From positions 1 through 38,393 of the forward strand of contig JAQVCP010000024.1 of the NCBI GenBank assembly GCA_028689735.1: a DNA stretch of 38,393 bases, given 5' to 3'. Of the stretch, positions 15,960 through 22,791 are shown piece after piece. The position numbers were made by a program, and so were the translations under genes. Source of the stretch: Hespellia sp. (lineage in GTDB: Bacteria > Bacillota > Clostridia > Lachnospirales > Lachnospiraceae). Positions within the stretch are counted from its first letter, which is position 1, and each line of letters starts with the position of its first letter. The notes under the pieces were generated by a model. The model was not told the DNA's origin and made no database searches. It worked only from the letters and a program-made list of their open reading frames with translations.

Positions 15960-16637
15960 CTATAAAATTTCCCAACCAGCACCAACAACGGCTGTATTTT
16001 CGGAGATTTTTCGTACGAGGCCTTCCAGCGCCGCGTTTTTTGCCTTTCCGTAGGAAATGTAGTCTGCAAAAATTTCCACTTTTTCCCCCACAATGTCCCC
16101 ACTTTCCAGATTTTGCAGGCACAGCGTCTTGCAGGCGCTGCCGCTGACCAGCGTTCCACGTACCTCCATCTCCACCGCTTCCATGCAGGTGATGGAAATG
16201 CGGTAGCGTTTTTCCTCTTCCTCCCGCTCAAAGATCGGGTGGATGTGGATGGCAAGCGGGCGCAGCAGTAAATTTGACAGAATCAAAATTGCGGTGGCGG
16301 ATGCGGAAAACGCATACTTCCCCGTACTGGCCAGTACGCCGATAGCCGCCGTACACCACAGCGTCGCCGCGGTGTTGATACCGCGTACCGTGGGCCCATC
16401 CTTAAAAATAACGCCGCTGCACAAAAATCCGACCCCCGTAATGATGCTGCTGGCCATCCGGAAAATCTCGGTTGACCCATAAAGCATGGGAAACAAGGTA
16501 AAAAAACTGGTTCCCATGCAGATTAGTACATTGATGCGGATGCCTGCCTGATGTCCCGTCAGCTGCCGTTCCAGACCGATGGAAAAGCCAAGTAACAGCG
16601 ATGCCGCAATGCGGCAAATGTATTCGGTGTATTCCAT
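15960..16637 (-). CDS. MgtC/SapB family membrane protein
   Basis: About 225 aa. N-terminal MgtC domain with about five hydrophobic helices and conserved GLERQ...AGIRINVLICMG; TGVGFLCSGVIFKDG and GINTAATLW are family signatures. The C-terminal 80 residues form a soluble ACT-like domain. ATG at 16637 is chosen because AGGAG lies 8 bases before it; the GTG/ATG at 16658 would hide it. MgtC proteins affect adaptation to low Mg2+ and F-ATPase or membrane potential; the role here is not testable by eye. Confidence 0.9.
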   Translation of the reverse strand: MEYTEYICRIAASLLLGFSIGLERQLTGHQAGIRINVLICMGTSFFTLFPMLYGSTEIFRMASSIITGVGFLCSGVIFKDGPTVRGINTAATLWCTAAIGVLASTGKYAFSASATAILILSNLLLRPLAIHIHPIFEREEEEKRYRISITCMEAVEMEVRGTLVSGSACKTLCLQNLESGDIVGEKVEIFADYISYGKAKNAALEGLVRKISENTAVVGAGWEIL

Positions 16638-16762
16638 TTTTCTCACTCCTTTCCACAAGTTCCTGTACAGTATAAAAGAAACACAGGAAAAATCCTATGG
16701 CCAAACTCTTGCGATTTTCTTGCAATTAGGCAAGAAAAATCTTCTTTTTCCCACCCCTTCAT

Positions 16763-16807
16763 AAAAAAGATGTCTTACTGCCAGATACGCAATAAGACAT
16801 CTTTTTT
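16763..16807. terminator. Bidirectional intrinsic terminator
   Basis: AAAAAAGATGTCTTA (16763-16777) pairs perfectly with 16793-16807, giving A-tract/T-tract on both sides. It terminates the Hrb-type gene. A tandem 15-base duplication of the arm (TTAGAAAAAAGAT) lies between the stop codon and the hairpin. Confidence 0.9.
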
Positions 16808-16823
16808 CTAACTAATCTTTTTT

Positions 16824-17426
16824 CTAACCAATCTTTTCAAAATCAGCCGCCCCGTGCTTACAGATTGGACAGATAAAATCTTCCGGAAGCGGATCACCCT
16901 CGTAAATGTATCCGCATATCTTGCAGCGGTACCCTTTTTTCTCTGTGGTCTGTGGTTTTGGCTTGATATGACTCTGGTAGTACGTATAAGTAACCGGGCT
17001 GCCGCCGGAGAGCAGTTCACCGTCTGTCACATCCGCCAGAAATAAAGTGTGTGACCCCAGATCCATCTCCTGCACCACTTTACCGGAAAGAAATGCGCTG
17101 GCATGTTCCTTCAGATACACGATACCGTTCTCTGCTCTCAAAGCTTCGATTCCATCCAGCTTATCCACATCTCTTCCACTCTGGAAGCCAAACCGCTGAA
17201 AAACTTCAAACGGAACAGATTCATCCAGGATAGAAAGATTGAATGCTCCGGTCTTCTTGATCATATCATGGGTGAAATTCTGCTTATTCACTGCAATTGT
17301 GATGCGGTTCGGTGTTGTAGTCACCTGTGCAGCCGTATTGATGATACATCCGTTGTCCTTTTTTCCGTCCTTCGCCGACAATACAAACAGTCCATATGTC
17401 AATTGATACATCGCTTTGTTATCCAT
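16824..17426 (-). CDS. Flavin reductase-rubredoxin fusion (high-molecular-weight rubredoxin-like)
   Basis: 200 aa. Residues 1-150 are an FMN-binding flavin reductase-like domain (flavoredoxin type). Residues 160-200 are a rubredoxin with iron-ligating Cys pairs CKICG and CPICKHG. This domain order matches Hrb/NROR-type proteins of anaerobes that deliver electrons to flavodiiron proteins for O2 or NO reduction. AAGGAGG lies upstream of the ATG. It stands alone, with a strong promoter at 17471-17499 and a possible operator, consistent with stress control. Confidence 0.9.
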   Translation of the reverse strand: MDNKAMYQLTYGLFVLSAKDGKKDNGCIINTAAQVTTTPNRITIAVNKQNFTHDMIKKTGAFNLSILDESVPFEVFQRFGFQSGRDVDKLDGIEALRAENGIVYLKEHASAFLSGKVVQEMDLGSHTLFLADVTDGELLSGGSPVTYTYYQSHIKPKPQTTEKKGYRCKICGYIYEGDPLPEDFICPICKHGAADFEKIG

Positions 17427-17449
17427 TCTGAGTCCTCCTTATTGTTTTA

Positions 17450-17499
17450 ATAATAGTAACTGTTATTATCATAATACTGTTTTTGCATCTTATTGTCAA
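17450..17499 (-). promoter_or_regulatory. Strong promoter and operator-like dyad for the Hrb-type gene
   Basis: Minus strand: TTGACA (17494-17499), 17-base spacer, TATTAT (17471-17476). Immediately downstream, 17450-17469 is a dyad with outer arms ATAATA...TATTAT (6 of 6 complementary pairs). Its position over the transcription start suggests a repressor site; PerR/Fur-like AT-rich boxes are a candidate but the match is not decisive. Confidence 0.65.
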
Positions 17500-17654
17500 G
17501 ATAATTCTCTTATTGTATATTATTTGTCAGAAAATATCCGCTGAACCCATTCATTTTACAGTGTCTTTCAGTCCGTGCCTCGCCCCTAACAAAACCAGCT
17601 CCGCCCAGAAAGATATTTCCCAAGTATGAAATTATTGCACCCCCGTTTTTCCGA

Positions 17655-17684
17655 TTGACAAGCCCCCCCTCCATGGCATATGAT
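17655..17684 (+). promoter_or_regulatory. Promoter of proA
   Basis: TTGACA (17655-17660), 18-base spacer, TATGAT (17679-17684). It leaves a leader of about 100 bases before the ATG at 17791, containing a small imperfect stem (GTATCCGG/CCGATAC). No T-box or other riboswitch was recognised. The remaining region 17500-17654 shows no supported gene. Confidence 0.6.
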
Positions 17685-17790
17685 GAACCCAAAGTAACCT
17701 AAAACAAAATATTGAATAGAACGTATCCGGTCTGCTGCATTCCGATACAGGCATCTATTTATTTCAATAAAAATGAAAGTGAGTGATACC

Positions 17791-19068
17791 ATGAATATAA
17801 AAGAAGAAACCACAAAGATGAAGCTGGCTGCACCTCTTCTTGCCGCCTCAACCAACGAACTGCGCAATCAGGCACTGCAGACCATTGCAGACACCCTGCG
17901 TGAACATGCTGATGAGATCTTTGCTGCCAATGCCGCCGATCTGGCTGCCGCACAGGAAAATGGAGTGGCTCCGGCAATTCAGAAGCGACTCAAATTTGAT
18001 GAAGGAAAACTTGCCGATGTAATAAATGGCATCCGTCAGTTGATTTCTCTGCCGGATCCGCTGCAGAATGTTTCCCTCTCCCGTGAGTTGGATGAAGGAC
18101 TGACTCTTTACCGCGTCAGTTGTCCAATCGGTGTCATTGGTGTCATCTTCGAGGCGCGCCCGGATGCACTGGTACAGATTTCCACGCTCTGCATCAAGAG
18201 TGGAAACTGCGCCATTTTAAAAGGTGGAAAGGAAACGGCCCACACCAATAAAGCATTGTTCACGCTGATTCAGAAAAGTGTCATCCAGGTGGGACTTCCG
18301 GCAGAATGCCTGCTTCAGGCCGAGCTCCACAATGAAATTGACGAACTGCTCTCCTGCAATGAAAATGTAGACCTGCTGATTCCAAGAGGGTCCAACCAGT
18401 TTGTTCAGTACATCATGAACAATACGAAGATTCCTGTTATGGGACATGCCGATGGTATCTGCCACATTTATGCAGACAAGGATTACGATAAGGCAAAAGC
18501 GATTCCAATCATCGTAGATGCTAAGACACAGTATACGGCTGCCTGCAATGCCATGGAGACACTTCTCGTCAGCCGCGCCATCGCCGCCGACCTTCTCCCT
18601 GACCTTGCAGATACACTGCTTGCAAATGATGTCAGAATCCGGGGCACAAAAGAAGTCAGCGGGATTATCCCCTGCGAAGTGATTGCCGATGATGACTTTA
18701 AAAATGAATACCTTGATCTGGTACTCGCAATAAAACTGGTAGATGATGTAGACGAAGCTATTGCTCATATCAATCACTACGGCTCTCACCACACTGACAG
18801 CATTCTCACTGAAAACGAAAGTACCGCTGCACGTTTCATGCAGATGGTTGATTCAGCAGGTGTTTACCAGAACTGCTCCACCCGGTTTGCAGATGGCTTC
18901 CGCTACGGATTTGGTGCTGAGGTCGGAATCAGTACCGGCAAGATTCACGCCAGAGGACCGGTAGGTCTCGAAGGGCTTGTGACCTATAAGTACAAATTGT
19001 TTGGACGGGGACAGATTGTCGGGGACTACGCTTCCGGCAAGAGTGTTTTCCACTTCAAGGATTTGTAA
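17791..19068 (+). CDS. proA: Gamma-glutamyl phosphate reductase (proline biosynthesis)
   Basis: About 425 aa, usual length. Catalytic Cys in QYTAACNAMETLL (about C252), IFEARPD at about 121-127, ILKGGKE, and C-terminal HARGPVGLEGL. It reduces glutamyl-5-phosphate to the semialdehyde with NADPH, the second step of proline synthesis. I choose ATG 17791 because MNIKEETTKMKLAAPLLA aligns with the family N-terminus; ATG 17773 is possible; neither has a strong ribosome binding site. proB is not adjacent, which is unusual as the two normally form an operon. Followed by a strong terminator. Confidence 0.95.
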   Translation: MNIKEETTKMKLAAPLLAASTNELRNQALQTIADTLREHADEIFAANAADLAAAQENGVAPAIQKRLKFDEGKLADVINGIRQLISLPDPLQNVSLSRELDEGLTLYRVSCPIGVIGVIFEARPDALVQISTLCIKSGNCAILKGGKETAHTNKALFTLIQKSVIQVGLPAECLLQAELHNEIDELLSCNENVDLLIPRGSNQFVQYIMNNTKIPVMGHADGICHIYADKDYDKAKAIPIIVDAKTQYTAACNAMETLLVSRAIAADLLPDLADTLLANDVRIRGTKEVSGIIPCEVIADDDFKNEYLDLVLAIKLVDDVDEAIAHINHYGSHHTDSILTENESTAARFMQMVDSAGVYQNCSTRFADGFRYGFGAEVGISTGKIHARGPVGLEGLVTYKYKLFGRGQIVGDYASGKSVFHFKDL

Positions 19069-19082
19069 GGTTATATTCAATA

Positions 19083-19129
19083 AAAATGGAGATTTTCCAA
19101 GACATAACCGCCTTGAAAATCTCCATTTT
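19083..19129. terminator. Bidirectional terminator between proA and the repressor gene
   Basis: AAAATGGAGATTTTCCAAG pairs with CTTGAAAATCTCCATTTT with one bulged C and a 10-base loop; A and T tracts flank both sides. It serves both convergent genes. Confidence 0.9.
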
Positions 19130-19139
19130 ATAATTCTTC

Positions 19140-19826
19140 CTAGCTTCTCATCACTCCAATGCAGGTTCCGATGCACTGCATCGAATCCATGCGTTTCAAC
19201 ACAATATCTTCCCCGTGCCCGTTCAGGCACTGAAGACAGTAGTTCCCATCCATCTCCATATATCTCCTGAAATAACATTTCGTCCCATCCGTAAACACCG
19301 CGTGTTCATTGTGATCCGGAAAACGATTTTCAAACAAGAGCCGGTCACCTTCACAGTAAGATGGTGCGAAATAATTTGACGTGATTTTTATTGCAAGATA
19401 TGCATGTTTCGCTGTGGTATAAAGGTCCTCCACATCACAACTATTGTAATCAATTCCATCTTTCACCTTACCAATTGGAATAATACACGGTATTCTGTGG
19501 CTTTGTGCATTACTCCGCTCTTTATATGCCGCCATACATTCAAACCTGGCAGTTATCCGAATCATGCCTTTCCCATGAATTCCACAACTGCGGTAATTCT
19601 TAATAATCTCAGTCTCGTCATCGTGACACATACTTCGTCCCATCAGATAGTTCATTGTAACACCCAATGCCTCTGAAATTCCCAAGACAGTAGACACTTT
19701 TGGGTCATGTACCTTTTGATAATAAATGTTCCTCAATGTTTCCATTGGCACACCCGACATCTCTGACAACTTTAGTAATGAAATATTTCTCGCGTACATG
19801 ATTTCCCGTAATCTTCTGCTTAACAA
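19140..19826 (-). CDS. XRE-family repressor with LexA/S24-like C-terminal domain, probably non-cleaving
   Basis: 228 aa. Helix-turn-helix at about 6-60 (LLKLSEMSGVPMETLRNIY). Residues 140-228 match the S24 fold (AIKITSNYFAPSYCEGDRLLFENRFP...DGTKCYFRRY), but the place of the catalytic GDSM reads TSNY, so self-cleavage is unlikely. Similar repressors control mobile or stress genes. The start is TTG at 19826, with AAAGGAG 7 bases upstream. Divergent from the Spo0A-like gene; the shared 138-base region holds a dyad, so it may repress that gene. Confidence 0.8.
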   Translation of the reverse strand: MLSRRLREIMYARNISLLKLSEMSGVPMETLRNIYYQKVHDPKVSTVLGISEALGVTMNYLMGRSMCHDDETEIIKNYRSCGIHGKGMIRITARFECMAAYKERSNAQSHRIPCIIPIGKVKDGIDYNSCDVEDLYTTAKHAYLAIKITSNYFAPSYCEGDRLLFENRFPDHNEHAVFTDGTKCYFRRYMEMDGNYCLQCLNGHGEDIVLKRMDSMQCIGTCIGVMRS

Positions 19827-19906
19827 ATACTCACTCCTTTTGTGTCATCTGTGACCCCCAGCCATCCTCTTTCTACAGGTAAAATGTTATAGATGATATT
19901 TAAAAA

Positions 19907-19921
19907 TGTCAATATTTGACG
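19907..19921. promoter_or_regulatory. Operator-like dyad between repressor and Spo0A-like gene
   Basis: TGTCAATATTTGACG is a near-perfect palindrome (TGTCAA/TTGAC[AG]) midway in the divergent region. It may bind the neighbouring XRE repressor or the Spo0A-like protein; it only partly resembles a 0A box. Confidence 0.4.
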
Positions 19922-19964
19922 TATTATCTGCTCGAAGCACTTTAAATTCAAGGAGGAGAGAATA

Positions 19965-20447
19965 ATGAATAAGGAAATTTTATGTTTAAAAGGGGAAGAT
20001 TATCGGAATGCAAGGCTGATAAAGATGGATAGCGAAAATGAATGGATTCTTCGTTTTGTGGAAAATGAAATTCCAGAGCCAACAACGGCACATATAGAAA
20101 CTTCCGCCATTCATGAGGTATTACTCAATATTGGAATTCCGACCAGTCTGCTGGGTTATCCATACATCATCTATGCGACAGAGCTGATCGATTCTAACCC
20201 GGAATATCTCAACGCAATCACAAAAGGACTCTACGTGGACATCGCAAAGAAATATAGCACAACACCTTCCAGGGTAGAACGCTCCATCCGTCATGCCATT
20301 TCAGTCGGCTGGACAAAGGGAAGCGTGGACTTCATTCAAAAGATGTTTCTCAACAGTGTGAATCCGGAAAGAGGTGTTCCAACGAACTCCCAGTTTCTAT
20401 CCAGACTATACTTTTATCTGAGTGAAAATCTTTTTGCAATCTGTTAA
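19965..20447 (+). CDS. Orphan Spo0A C-terminal DNA-binding domain protein
   Basis: 160 aa. Residues 46-155 match the Spo0A effector domain: LNIGIPTSLLGYPYI, ITKGLYVDIAKKYSTTPSRV followed by ERSIRHAISVGW (recognition helix), and PTNSQFLSRL near the end. The normal N-terminal phospho-receiver domain is absent; instead there are about 40 residues of unrelated sequence (LCLKGEDYRNARLIKMD...). So DNA binding would not be phosphorylation-controlled. AAGGAGGAG precedes the ATG. Divergent from an XRE repressor, followed by a terminator. Likely a dedicated regulator of unknown targets. Confidence 0.85.
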   Translation: MNKEILCLKGEDYRNARLIKMDSENEWILRFVENEIPEPTTAHIETSAIHEVLLNIGIPTSLLGYPYIIYATELIDSNPEYLNAITKGLYVDIAKKYSTTPSRVERSIRHAISVGWTKGSVDFIQKMFLNSVNPERGVPTNSQFLSRLYFYLSENLFAIC

Positions 20448-20489
20448 AATAACGTCCTGTACACTTTGCGAACGGCACATCATATTCAA

Positions 20490-20539
20490 AAAAGCCTGGA
20501 AGCATACCATCACAAATGATGTACCGCCTCCAGGCTTTT
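20490..20539. terminator. Intrinsic terminator after the Spo0A-like gene
   Basis: AAAAGCCTGGA (20490-20500) pairs with TCCAGGCTTTT (20529-20539); the inside carries a second stem CATCA/TGATG. A tract before and T tract after make it usable in both directions. A weaker hairpin GGCAAG/CTTGCC at 20583-20614 follows before the HPr-like gene. Confidence 0.85.
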
Positions 20540-20636
20540 GACTTATTGAGCGAATGTTAGCAATCCGCCTCGTTATTTGCCTGGCAAGATGAAATACTTG
20601 TAATTCACCTTGCCGTTTCTGTGTAATGGAAGTTTC

Positions 20637-20864
20637 TTATGCCTTGTACTTTTTCAGTACCTCAACACAGTTTTCATCATCACACTTGATGCTCAGCTTT
20701 AATTCATTCGACAAATCCAGACTGAAGATTCCCATAATAGACTTTGCATCAATCACATATCTTCCTGAGATCAAATCGAATTCCCCTTCGAATTTCGCCA
20801 AGTCGTTTACAAAGTCCTTCACTGTATCAATTGCTTTTAATCTGATATTCATTGTTGTTTCCAT
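20637..20864 (-). CDS. HPr-like protein lacking the phosphorylatable histidine
   Basis: 75 aa. The region KSIMGIFSLDL matches the HPr segment around regulatory Ser46, but the HARPA active-site motif with His15 is missing; the corresponding helix start reads AIDTVKDFVN. It therefore cannot be a normal phosphotransferase carrier and resembles Crh in principle, which keeps Ser46 only. It might act in carbon catabolite regulation with HPr kinase and CcpA (inference). AGGAGG lies 7 bases before the ATG. Monocistronic. Confidence 0.8.
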   Translation of the reverse strand: METTMNIRLKAIDTVKDFVNDLAKFEGEFDLISGRYVIDAKSIMGIFSLDLSNELKLSIKCDDENCVEVLKKYKA

Positions 20865-20985
20865 GATATTACCTCCTGATTTCTTTCTATATGATTTTTT
20901 AGTATCTCTCTTTTGTTTACTCCTATATCATACTATGCAAACCTCTGTCATTTTAGATGTTATCTTTACCTATTTTTAGTCGATA

Positions 20986-21014
20986 TTGACTTTTCAGGTG
21001 AATTTCTCTATACT
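20986..21014 (+). promoter_or_regulatory. Promoter of the araC-family gene
   Basis: TTGACT (20986-20991), 17-base spacer, TATACT (21009-21014). It gives a leader of about 158 bases containing a CAGCAA/TTGCTG hairpin near 21047 and the repeat-bearing leader ORF. Confidence 0.65.
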
Positions 21015-21070
21015 TTTCTTAAGACTACAGTCATTTGATTGGCCATAAGCAGCAAAGTTGCTGAACAATC

Positions 21071-21169
21071 ATGAAAATCCGCTTGAATACATACTTTCAT
21101 CCGCAAGGAGGCGGGATAACCTTTCGAATATCATCGAACACACCGTTGAATACATACTTTCACCCATAA
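21071..21169 (+). CDS. Leader ORF (32 aa) with internal repeat, upstream of AraC regulator
   Basis: ATG 21071 to TAA 21169 encodes MKIRLNTYFHPQGG... and ends LNTYFHP, so the heptad LNTYFHP occurs at both ends. Its stop codon overlaps the ribosome binding site of the araC gene (TAAGGAGG), which suggests translational coupling or attenuation. There is no clear ribosome binding site for this ORF itself. It may be a regulatory leader peptide or only the chance result of a 63-base duplication. Confidence 0.35.
   Translation: MKIRLNTYFHPQGGGITFRISSNTPLNTYFHP
21083..21111 (+). repeat. 29-bp direct repeat, copy 1
   Basis: TTGAATACATACTTTCA followed by TCCGCAAGGAGG. It differs from copy 2 at 3 of 29 positions and sits exactly 63 bases (21 codons) upstream of it. 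It includes a ribosome-binding-like AAGGAGG with no start codon at usable distance. Confidence 0.9.
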
Positions 21170-21174
21170 GGAGG
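21146..21174 (+). repeat. 29-bp direct repeat, copy 2 (contains the araC ribosome binding site)
   Basis: Second copy, ending in the AAGGAGG that lies 4 bases before the AraC start. Homology extends loosely upstream to ATCAT, indicating a 63-base tandem duplication of the leader. Confidence 0.9.
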
Positions 21175-21178
21175 TTAC

Positions 21179-22033
21179 ATGGAAACAGTCACTCATGAAC
21201 AAATTGACCATATTATGGACAATGGATTTAATATTTCTTTCGTAACAATGGAGCATAACTCGCCCTACCACTGGCATCGTGAGATGGAGATTCTCTATAT
21301 ATTAAACGGCAATGCTACAGTCGATATTGACAAAGAAAAACATACGCTTCATCCAATGGAACTGATTGCCATTGACTCCTCCAAGGTCCACAACGTCATC
21401 TACGATATGAATCACACAATGGGAATCTGTATTCACATTTCCAAAAACTTTATGCGCCGCCTTCTTCCAGAAATAGAGCTGCTACGTATCGACTGCTCTA
21501 TGGATATTCTTACTGCCGAAAACCATCCGGCTTATATGCAGCTTTGCGAACACTTGACAGCGCTGACCATTCTCTATGTGAGTCAGTCCACCACCTATGC
21601 ACTGCGCAGCCAGGCTCTTGTGCTGCAAATTCTGGCGGTTCTGATTGAGAGCTTCAGTACTCCCATGACCGGAACGCTGTCCGTGAAAGATCTGAAGAAT
21701 CTGGATCGTCTGGATAATATTTTCCAGTACGTTGAACAGCATTACAAAGAGCCTGTCACACTGCAGGATGCAGCGGACAGGCTCATGTTGAACAAGGAAT
21801 ATTTTTGTCGTTTTTTTAAGCAGAACACCGGTGTCTCATTTCTAGTGTACATCAACCAGGTCCGGATTCATCATATTTATCATGATTTGGTTCATACAGA
21901 AGATGCCACAATGGATATCATGGAACGTCATGGTTTTGTCAATCAGAAACTGTTCTACCGGATGTTCCGGGAAATTTATGGGTGCACTCCCCGGCAGCTG
22001 CGCACGCTGGCGAAAGATAACCCTTACATGTAG
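21179..22033 (+). CDS. AraC family transcriptional regulator with cupin sensor domain
   Basis: 284 aa. N-terminal cupin-like domain (HWHREMEILYILNG at about 34-47) that binds a small ligand, and a C-terminal pair of helix-turn-helices (TLQDAADRLMLNKEYFCRFFKQNTG; FVNQKLFYRMFREIYGCTPRQLR). Such regulators in Firmicutes usually control sugar or envelope genes. No adjacent plus-strand target. Its 3' end overlaps the pflA stop by 10 bases in convergent orientation. Confidence 0.9.
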   Translation: METVTHEQIDHIMDNGFNISFVTMEHNSPYHWHREMEILYILNGNATVDIDKEKHTLHPMELIAIDSSKVHNVIYDMNHTMGICIHISKNFMRRLLPEIELLRIDCSMDILTAENHPAYMQLCEHLTALTILYVSQSTTYALRSQALVLQILAVLIESFSTPMTGTLSVKDLKNLDRLDNIFQYVEQHYKEPVTLQDAADRLMLNKEYFCRFFKQNTGVSFLVYINQVRIHHIYHDLVHTEDATMDIMERHGFVNQKLFYRMFREIYGCTPRQLRTLAKDNPYM

Positions 22034-22791
22034 GTTCCTTTGCAAAGGATACGGTTCGCGTTATCGATGCGGTTCTGTTCCGGCGGGTGGATACCCTTCA
22101 GCGGATATTCCAGCCCAAGCTGCTCCCATTTATAGGTTCCCATCGTGTGATACGGCAGCACCTCCACGCGCTCTACCGACTTCAATGTTCCGATGAAATC
22201 GGACAGCCGGTGCAGGTACTCATCCCGATCATTGACCTGAGGCACCAGGACATGGCGTATCCACATCGGTTTTCCCATGTCTGACATTTCCTTTGCCATT
22301 GCCAGAATATTCTGGTTGGTGTGTCCTGTCAGAATCTTATGCTGCTCGTCATCAATATGCTTGATATCCAGCATGACAAGATCCGTCAGTTCCATCAGCC
22401 GTTTCCATTTTCCATAAAAAGGTTCCCGGGTGGTAAATGGATTCCCACTGGTATCTAATGTGGTGTGAATCCCCTTTTCCTTCGCCAGCGCAAATAATTC
22501 GATCAAAAAATCAATCTGAACCAGGGGCTCACCGCCACTGACGGTGAGTCCTCCTTTTTTGCCCCAGTAGGACTTATACTTTAGTGCCTGCCCTATCAGC
22601 TCTTCTGCTGTGTATTCTTTCGCATTGTCTGTCGTCCATGTATCCGGATTGTGACAGAACTGGCATCTCATGGGGCAGCCTGCAAAAAATATGACGTATC
22701 TTACCCCCGGTCCATCCACTGAGCCGAAGCTCTCCAGTGAATGAATCCATCCTTTTTTACATGTGGTCGTGGCATGTCCTTGCAATAACAT
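22024..22791 (-). CDS. pflA: Pyruvate formate-lyase activating enzyme
   Basis: 255 aa radical SAM enzyme with the cluster motif C39-x3-C43-x2-C46 (CPMRCQFC) and GGEPLVQ. It uses S-adenosylmethionine to make the glycyl radical on PflB. The ATG at 22791 lies inside pflB (35-base overlap) with AAAGGAG 10 bases before it, so the two are translationally coupled. Confidence 0.95.
   Translation of the reverse strand: MLLQGHATTTCKKGWIHSLESFGSVDGPGVRYVIFFAGCPMRCQFCHNPDTWTTDNAKEYTAEELIGQALKYKSYWGKKGGLTVSGGEPLVQIDFLIELFALAKEKGIHTTLDTSGNPFTTREPFYGKWKRLMELTDLVMLDIKHIDDEQHKILTGHTNQNILAMAKEMSDMGKPMWIRHVLVPQVNDRDEYLHRLSDFIGTLKSVERVEVLPYHTMGTYKWEQLGLEYPLKGIHPPEQNRIDNANRILCKGTYM

Noticed and set aside
17685-17790. 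Possible T-box or riboswitch in the proA leader
   Set aside because: The ~100-base leader is too short for a T-box, lacks its conserved elements, and has only a weak stem.
17510-17867. Minus-strand frames of 60 and 93 aa upstream of proA
   Set aside because: They overlap the proA promoter and 5' end, and I recognise no family; the GGAGGGGGG before one frame leads to no usable start.
19140-19826. Reading the repressor as a true LexA
   Set aside because: The catalytic Ser motif is replaced, the N-terminus is XRE-type, and lexA would be expected to have a different helix-turn-helix.
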